Source of the DNA: Thiobacillaceae bacterium
Lineage (GTDB): Bacteria; Pseudomonadota; Gammaproteobacteria; Burkholderiales; Thiobacillaceae
NCBI GenBank assembly: GCA_024643305.1
Contig: JAHENE010000057.1
Coordinates: 1 to 9,738, forward strand
DNA length: 9,738 bases
Reading direction: 5' to 3'
Under the pieces are notes generated by a model that made no database searches, was not told where the DNA came from, and saw only the letters and a program-made list of their open reading frames with translations. Both the position numbers and the translations under genes were made by a program. This document shows, piece by piece, positions 6,637-9,738 of this stretch (its first letter is position 1; the number at the start of each line of letters is the position of its first letter).

Positions 6637-6745
6637 GTTTGAAAAAATTAACGCTGGCACAATACTAGTGCAAAACCTTTTTTTGTGGCGAGCATTTATT
6701 CATTCGGCCGACAAATGGTAGCCAAAGTGTTGTAAATGGCATATT

Positions 6746-6765
6746 GCCCTAAAGTACTAAAGGGC
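6746..6765. repeat. Interrupted palindrome GCCCT..AGTACT..AGGGC
   Basis: Outer arms GCCCT (6746-6750) and AGGGC (6761-6765) surround a symmetrical AGTACT core (6753-6758). The two AA pairs at 6751-6752 and 6759-6760 break the symmetry. The shape suits a dimeric DNA-binding protein. No regulator consensus that I know fits with confidence. It overlaps by three bases a GGCA/TGCC hairpin (6738-6748), so the two could not form together in RNA. Confidence 0.4.
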
Positions 6766-6770
6766 CAGAA

Positions 6771-6900
6771 ATATTGAAAACCTGCTGTTTTGATCTGGTT
6801 TTCCCTTTGTTGGCTGCAGCACCCAGGGCTTCATTTCGTCTGTTGGTGTTTTTGCACCCGATGGTTCCTGGCTGCCGCTGGAGCGGTTTGGCTTCAATAT
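6771..6900. ncRNA. Candidate structured RNA (nested complementary segments)
   Basis: Four pairs of complementary segments nest within this stretch: ATATTGAA (6771-6778) with TTCAATAT (6893-6900), AACC (6779-6782) with GGTT (6885-6888), CCAGG (6823-6827) with CCTGG (6867-6871), and GGTG (6845-6848) with CACC (6855-6858). Together they outline a long, bulged hairpin of about 130 bases that could act from either strand. No clear promoter or terminator was found, and short nested matches can arise by chance. A 6S-like RNA is one possibility by shape only; an untranslated tail of the smpB message is another. Confidence 0.22.
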
Positions 6901-6940
6901 GCCTGTTTTGTCCTGTGGCATAAAGGGGCACTGCGGGTTC

Positions 6941-7387
6941 TCAATGCTCCGTCTTTAACAGGCGCTGCTTCTCGCGCTGCCACTCGCGCTCTTTTTCCGT
7001 CGCCCTCTTGTCATGCTGTTTCTTGCCTTTTGCAAGACCGATTTCGAGCTTGATGCGCCCTTTGGACAGGTGCATGTTCAGTGGAACGAGGGTATAGCCT
7101 GCACGTTCCACCTTGCCGATCAGCTTGCTGATTTCTTCGGCACGCAACAGCAACTTGCGTGTGCGCACAGGGTCTGGATGGATATGGGTCGAAGCGGTAG
7201 GCAAGGGACTGATATGGCAGCCGATCAGGAATACCTCGCCTTTTTTCAGTACCACGTAGGATTCCTTCAGGTTGGCGCGCCCGGCACGGATAGCCTTGAC
7301 TTCCCAACCCTCCAGGGCAAGGCCGGCCTCGTATCTTTCCTCGATGAAATATTCGTGGAAGGCTTTTTTGTTTTCGGCAATGCTCAT
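6941..7387 (-). CDS. smpB: SsrA-binding protein SmpB
   Basis: SmpB binds tmRNA and brings it to stalled ribosomes for trans-translation, which releases the ribosome and tags the unfinished protein. The 148 residues are slightly short of the E. coli protein (160) but complete. Family blocks present are [20 protein letters not shown] (6-25), [19 protein letters not shown] (27-45), [12 protein letters not shown] (70-81), [19 protein letters not shown] (110-128) and the basic C-terminal tail that enters the ribosomal mRNA channel. It is divergent from ratA with 52 bp between, an arrangement common in proteobacteria. The ATG has only a weak ribosome site (GCAGG). A possible -10, TAGAAT, lies at 7420-7415 on this strand. 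The tmRNA gene is not in this window. Confidence 0.97.
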   Translation of the reverse strand: MSIAENKKAFHEYFIEERYEAGLALEGWEVKAIRAGRANLKESYVVLKKGEVFLIGCHISPLPTASTHIHPDPVRTRKLLLRAEEISKLIGKVERAGYTLVPLNMHLSKGRIKLEIGLAKGKKQHDKRATEKEREWQREKQRLLKTEH

Positions 7388-7439
7388 GCCTGCAAATGAT
7401 TCCGTAAAATGACGATTCTACTTTGCTTTCCCCACTTGC
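7388..7439. promoter_or_regulatory. Divergent smpB / ratA promoter region
   Basis: In 52 bp both strands carry -10-like sequences: TAGAAT for smpB (7420-7415, minus strand) and TAAAAT for ratA (7405-7410, plus strand). Neither has a good -35 at the right spacing. The two boxes face away from each other and lie so close that polymerase bound at one should hinder the other. The ratA leader shows no ribosome site. Confidence 0.35.
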
Positions 7440-7877
7440 ATGGCCCAGGTTAACAAAAGCGTTCTTGTCGAGCACTCCGCCGCTGCGATGTTTGCATTGG
7501 TGGACCGGGTGGAGGATTACCCACAATTTCTGCCATGGTGCGGCGGCACCGAAGTGAACTGGCGCGACGACAAGACGACTGTCGCCACCATCCATATCGA
7601 CTACATGGGCGTGAAACAGCGCTTTACGACGGAGAACAGCAAGTTGGTGCCCGCCGAGATGAACTTGAGCCTGAAGGAAGGTCCTTTTAGCCACCTGGAA
7701 GGTCATTGGCGCTTTCTTCCCCTGAGCGAAACAGCGTGCAAAATCGAATTTGCATTGAGCTATACATTCTCCAGCCGGGTGCTGGAAACCCTGTTGACGC
7801 CTGTATTCAACCATATTACCAACACCTTTGTGGATGCCTTTGTAAGCCGCGCTGACAAGGTTCTGGTCGCGTCATGA
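7440..7877 (+). CDS. ratA: RatA / Coq10 family START-like protein
   Basis: The 145-residue protein belongs to the polyketide cyclase/START-like family (PF03364) that includes E. coli RatA and mitochondrial Coq10. The typical N-terminal block [13 protein letters not shown] is at residues 24-36, and [15 protein letters not shown] with the aromatic strands follows. E. coli RatA was reported to block joining of ribosomal subunits, while Coq10 binds ubiquinone and helps respiration. Sequence alone does not tell which applies here, so the symbol follows family usage. The ATG at 7440 starts exactly at homology, without a visible ribosome site. It overlaps rnfH by ATGA, giving the conserved ratA-rnfH (ratA-ratB) pair. 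Confidence 0.9.
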   Translation: MAQVNKSVLVEHSAAAMFALVDRVEDYPQFLPWCGGTEVNWRDDKTTVATIHIDYMGVKQRFTTENSKLVPAEMNLSLKEGPFSHLEGHWRFLPLSETACKIEFALSYTFSSRVLETLLTPVFNHITNTFVDAFVSRADKVLVAS

Positions 7878-8209
7878 GCGAACAGCTCGTCATCCACATT
7901 GAGGTCGCCTACGCCTTGCCGCAGGTGCAGATGCTTGTTCCCCTGACATTGCCGGAAGGGACTACGGTGGAAGATGCCATTCGCCAATCTGGTTTGCTGG
8001 AGAAGTTTCCCGAGATTGATTTGGCCAGTAACAAGGTGGGAATCTGGAACAAGTCTTCAGAACTGACGACGGTGTTGCGTGAAAAAGACCGCGTAGAAAT
8101 TTACAGGCCGCTGATTGCCGACCCCAAGGAAGTTCGCCGCAAGCGGGCGGAAGAGGGAAAAGCTATGAAAAAGGGTGGGGGGGAGCTGCCTGCCACGTCC
8201 GAAAGTTGA
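7874..8209 (+). CDS. rnfH: RnfH family ubiquitin-like protein (UPF0125 / RatB)
   Basis: This 111-residue protein has the beta-grasp RnfH pattern: a first strand [11 protein letters not shown] (7-17), [25 protein letters not shown] (26-50), VGIWNK (55-60), DRVEIYRPL (72-80) and [12 protein letters not shown] (83-94). E. coli RnfH is 96 residues; the extra part here is a short Lys/Gly/Ser tail. The function is unknown. The name comes from occurrence near rnf electron-transport genes in some genomes, but no rnf gene is in this window. It is paired with ratA by a four-base overlap, and a strong terminator lies 19 bases after its stop. Confidence 0.93.
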   Translation: MSEQLVIHIEVAYALPQVQMLVPLTLPEGTTVEDAIRQSGLLEKFPEIDLASNKVGIWNKSSELTTVLREKDRVEIYRPLIADPKEVRRKRAEEGKAMKKGGGELPATSES

Positions 8210-8228
8210 TGTGGCGGAATTCGCCCAA

Positions 8229-8257
8229 AAAAAACGGGGGCATGGCCCCCGTTTTTT
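8229..8257. terminator. Bidirectional terminator between rnfH and the lipoprotein gene
   Basis: AAAAAACGGGGGC (8229-8241) and GCCCCCGTTTTTT (8245-8257) form a perfect 13-bp stem with a three-base loop. The six T on the right serve rightward rnfH transcription; the run of eight A on the left (8227-8234) is a T-run for leftward transcription of the lipoprotein gene. It sits between the two convergent stops, 19 bases from rnfH and 15 from the lipoprotein gene. Confidence 0.95.
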
Positions 8258-8272
8258 GTTGGTGCTGGAAAA

Positions 8273-8593
8273 TTACAGGTTCTTGATGTCCAGTACCGGA
8301 TAGTTTTTTTGAGCCAAGCCAAGTTCGGCTTGTTTCTTGGCTTCTTCGGCGGCTTTAACAACGCCGGCGCTGTCGCCTTTTGCTTCGGCTTCCTTGGCCT
8401 TCTTCAGTGCGGCATCAGCCGTGCTCCACAGGCCATCATTGTCCTTGGCTTTTTTAACCGCGGCTTCAGCGGCAACAAGGGTGGCCTTGGCGCCGGCGCT
8501 AATCTGGGGGGTGGCGGGCTTTTCTTCTTGCACGGCACAGCCGCTCATGGCCAGCAGGGATGCAGCAGTCAGGGCGAACAGGACTTTGCGCAT
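8273..8593 (-). CDS. Small Ala/Lys-rich lipoprotein, SoxXA-binding-like
   Basis: The 106-residue product begins MRKVLFALTAASLLAMSGC, a lipoprotein signal peptide with lipidation expected at Cys19. The -3 residue is Met instead of the usual Leu, which is acceptable. The mature part is one long Ala/Lys/Glu helix with three similar segments (AAEAAVKKAKDND, ADAALKKAKEAEAKGD, AAEEAKKQAELG). The pattern of a Trp followed by a KKAKEAEAKGD-type segment and KKQAELG-AQ recalls small SoxXA-binding (SoxK-like) proteins of sulfur oxidisers as I remember them. A DUF4398-like or LEA-like lipoprotein is the alternative. No sox gene is nearby. It has a good ribosome site (GAGGAGA), its own promoter with a TTGACG -35, and a strong shared terminator, so it is a single-gene unit and may be well expressed. 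Confidence 0.87.
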   Translation of the reverse strand: MRKVLFALTAASLLAMSGCAVQEEKPATPQISAGAKATLVAAEAAVKKAKDNDGLWSTADAALKKAKEAEAKGDSAGVVKAAEEAKKQAELGLAQKNYPVLDIKNL

Positions 8594-8639
8594 AAATCTA
8601 TCTCCTCTCGGTTTTTTGGATTAACAAACTTTAACGTTT

Positions 8640-8663
8640 CAAGGCTTGTGTTTCTTTGCCTTG
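8640..8663 (-). repeat. Inverted repeat in the lipoprotein leader
   Basis: CAAGGC (8640-8645) and GCCTTG (8658-8663) are perfect complements 12 bases apart. They fall in the predicted untranslated leader of the leftward lipoprotein message, so a 5' stabilising hairpin is possible. Confidence 0.3.
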
Positions 8664-8675
8664 TTCGGTTGAACA
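8662..8675. promoter_or_regulatory. Operator-like TGTTC-4-GAACA at the lipoprotein start point
   Basis: TGTTC (8662-8666) and GAACA (8671-8675) form a 14-base perfect inverted repeat over the expected transcription start (near 8671) of the lipoprotein gene. A repressor bound here would block the promoter. The arm order is GTTC then GAAC, opposite to the Gram-positive LexA box, and I know no matching betaproteobacterial consensus. Confidence 0.3.
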
Positions 8676-8677
8676 CA

Positions 8678-8706
8678 AAATTAGCCCTTTGCGGCGTTTT
8701 CGTCAA
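8678..8706 (-). promoter_or_regulatory. Sigma-70 promoter of the lipoprotein gene
   Basis: On the minus strand TTGACG (8706-8701, five of six to consensus) is followed at 17 bases by TAATTT (8683-8678, three of six). The strong -35 and ideal spacing make this the best promoter for the gene, with a leader of roughly 78 bases. Confidence 0.55.
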
Positions 8707-8727
8707 TGAATTTGTGAAATTTATGCC

Positions 8728-8745
8728 GTGGTAGATTTCAACCAC
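8728..8745. repeat. Inverted repeat upstream of the guaB promoter
   Basis: GTGGT (8728-8732) and ACCAC (8741-8745) are perfect complements with an eight-base spacer, ending 18 bases before the guaB -35. The position suits an activator site. The six T at 8753-8758 are too far away for a terminator. Confidence 0.3.
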
Positions 8746-8763
8746 ATCGCCCTTTTTTGGATA

Positions 8764-8792
8764 TTGGATAGGACGATTTCATCCCGTATAAT
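8764..8792 (+). promoter_or_regulatory. Sigma-70 promoter of guaB
   Basis: A perfect TATAAT (8787-8792) lies 17 bases after TTGGAT (8764-8769, keeping the TTG of the consensus). Transcription should begin near 8799, giving a leader of about 19 bases that includes the ribosome site AAGGAAA (8804-8810). Confidence 0.7.
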
Positions 8793-8817
8793 CCGCTTTT
8801 GCCAAGGAAACAAAGCA

Positions 8818-9738
8818 ATGCGCGTAATACAAAAAGCTCTGACCTTCGACGACGTTCTGCTCGTTCCCGCCCAGTCAGACATTCTTCCGCGCGATGTCAG
8901 CCTGAAAACTCGTCTGACGCGCAACATCAATCTCAACATACCGCTCCTTTCCGCCGCCATGGATACTGTCACCGAGGCGCGTTTGGCCATTACGCTGGCC
9001 CAGGAAGGCGGTATCGGCATTGTTCACAAGAACATGAATGCCAAGAGCCAAGCGGCTGAAGTCCTCACGGTCAAGCGTTTCGAATCCGGCGTGGTCAAGG
9101 ATCCCATGACGATTTTGCCGGACATGGCGGTGCGCGAGGTAATGGAACTCTCTCGCCGGCTGAAGTTCTCCGGCCTGCCGGTTGTCGATCAAGGCGGTAA
9201 GGTGGTCGGCATCGTGACCAACCGCGACCTGCGTTTCGAGACCAATCTGGACCAGCCGATTTCCAACATCATGACCCCGCGCGAGCGCCTGGTGACGGTG
9301 AAGGAGGGCGCCAGCCTGGAAGAAGCCACTTCGCTTTTGCACAAATACCGGCTGGAGCGTGTACTGGTTGTAAACGACAGTTTCGAGCTGAAGGGTCTGG
9401 TCACAGTCAAGGACATCCAAAAGGCCACCGAACATCCGCTGGCCTGCAAAGACGAGCAGGGCCGTTTGCGTGTGGGTGCGGCAGTGGGCGTGGGCGCTGA
9501 TAACGATGAGCGCATCGAGTTGCTGGCGGCTGCCGGCGTGGATGTGATCGTGGTGGATACCGCTCACGGTCATTCCAAAGGGGTGCTGAAGCGCGTGGAG
9601 TGGGTGAAAAAGCGTTTCCCGCATGTGCAGGTCATTGGCGGCAACATCGCCACCGCCAAGGCGGCGACTGCGCTGGTCGAACATGGTGCGGATGCGGTCA
9701 AGGTTGGCATCGGCCCCGGCTCCATCTGTACCACGCGC
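8818..9738 (+). CDS. guaB: Inosine-5'-monophosphate dehydrogenase (3' end outside window)
   Basis: GuaB oxidises IMP to XMP with NAD+, the committed step of GMP synthesis in the cytosol. The first 307 residues are present out of about 488. They show the N-terminal [12 protein letters not shown] (9-20), the substrate-side SAAMDTVTE (46-53), [10 protein letters not shown] (64-73) and two CBS domains at about 92-205 ([15 protein letters not shown] and [15 protein letters not shown]). The barrel resumes with [11 protein letters not shown] (247-257), GGNIATA (274-280) and [14 protein letters not shown] (295-307). Cys304 is the catalytic cysteine that forms the thioimidate, and the window ends three residues later. 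The ATG at 8818 has a ribosome site AAGGAAA and a clear promoter. The CBS pair usually senses adenine and guanine nucleotides. guaA often follows but cannot be seen. Confidence 0.98.
   Translation, partial: MRVIQKALTFDDVLLVPAQSDILPRDVSLKTRLTRNINLNIPLLSAAMDTVTEARLAITLAQEGGIGIVHKNMNAKSQAAEVLTVKRFESGVVKDPMTILPDMAVREVMELSRRLKFSGLPVVDQGGKVVGIVTNRDLRFETNLDQPISNIMTPRERLVTVKEGASLEEATSLLHKYRLERVLVVNDSFELKGLVTVKDIQKATEHPLACKDEQGRLRVGAAVGVGADNDERIELLAAAGVDVIVVDTAHGHSKGVLKRVEWVKKRFPHVQVIGGNIATAKAATALVEHGADAVKVGIGPGSICTTR

Larger units (their letters stand above)
6591..6940. other. Intergenic region with inverted repeats, no convincing gene
   Basis: This 350-bp gap lies between the 55-residue gene and smpB, both leftward. 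The half nearest the small gene (6600-6760) is AT-rich and contains its TATAAT box and a T7 run (6678-6684). A short inverted repeat GCAC-7-GTGC lies at 6657-6671. GGCA-TAT-TGCC (6738-6748) overlaps a second palindrome (6746-6765), followed by nested complementary segments from 6771 to 6900. No terminator directly follows smpB, so its message may run into this region. Reading frames here lack ribosome sites and recognisable sequence. I looked for a tmRNA because smpB is adjacent and found neither its tRNA-like ends nor a tag reading frame. Confidence 0.6.

Noticed and set aside
6653..6675. Sigma-54 promoter suggested by CTGGCAC and TGCAA
   Set aside because: The GG and GC elements are 12 bases apart rather than the required 10, so the spacing does not fit.
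6749..6931. 60-codon GTG-start frame downstream of smpB on the same strand
   Set aside because: There is no ribosome site, no recognisable motif, and the frame runs through the palindrome at 6746-6765. Non-coding is more likely.
6591..6940. tmRNA gene next to smpB
   Set aside because: Neither strand has the tRNA-like 5' and 3' ends, a CCA end or a tag peptide frame.
6790..7053. 87-codon plus-strand frame rich in Trp and Cys
   Set aside because: Its second half is antisense to smpB, there is no ribosome site, and the composition is unlike neighbouring genes.
7011..7814. Open frame of 267 codons on the minus strand across smpB and ratA
   Set aside because: It crosses two real genes in other frames and the divergent promoter region, and shows no domain.
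8691..8706. PurR-like box upstream of guaB (GCGTTTTCGT)
   Set aside because: Only a half-like match, more than 100 bases from guaB and overlapping the -35 of the opposite promoter.
8875..9684. Open frame of 269 codons antisense to guaB
   Set aside because: It is a shadow of a strongly conserved guaB; its content is His/Gln/Leu-rich without a pattern.

Overview
This window looks like ordinary chromosome from a betaproteobacterium. Nitrosomonadales, perhaps a Gallionellaceae-like iron or sulfur oxidiser, is my guess. The reasons are the moderately GC-rich composition, the compact housekeeping operons (ispD-ispF-thpR; ratA-rnfH divergent from smpB; guaB at the right edge) and a small Ala/Lys-rich lipoprotein resembling SoxXA-binding proteins. 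The taxonomic call is inference. There are no transposases, integrases, CRISPR arrays, tRNA or rRNA genes, or phage genes.

Left part (1-2053): a MOSC-domain (YiiM-like) gene runs leftward off the edge. It is divergent from a 413-residue soluble protein that I do not recognise. The 96-bp gap between them carries a perfect 9-bp-arm palindrome. Middle-left (2054-3746): ispD, ispF and thpR form a tight operon with two ATGA stop/start overlaps. IspD and IspF are the third and fifth enzymes of the MEP isoprenoid pathway, and ThpR is a 2H-phosphoesterase family protein. The operon appears to start from an extended -10 promoter that would give an almost leaderless ispD message. thpR converges on a leftward host-attachment (eRF1-like) gene with only four bases between stop codons.

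Middle (4242-6411): mnmH (leftward, GTG start) and selD (rightward) are divergent with 12 bp between start codons. Together they make selenophosphate and place selenium into the tRNA wobble uridine. SelD is the cysteine form. selD ends at a strong intrinsic terminator. Just beyond it, on the opposite strand, is a 55-residue basic gene with a good ribosome site, a TATAAT box and two RR-rich motifs (6423-6590). The next 350 bp (6591-6940) are AT-rich and hold several inverted repeats that may mark an operator or a structured RNA.

Right part (6941-9738): smpB (leftward) diverges from ratA-rnfH (rightward, ATGA overlap). A strong bidirectional terminator separates rnfH from the convergent lipoprotein gene. 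A 224-bp divergent region then carries recognisable promoters for the lipoprotein and for guaB. guaB runs off the right edge just after its catalytic cysteine.

I see no clear new multi-gene system. The items most worth a second look are the 55-residue gene, the structured 6738-6900 segment, the unidentified 413-residue protein with its palindromic upstream region, and the divergent selD/mnmH start region, which is too short to hold its own promoters.
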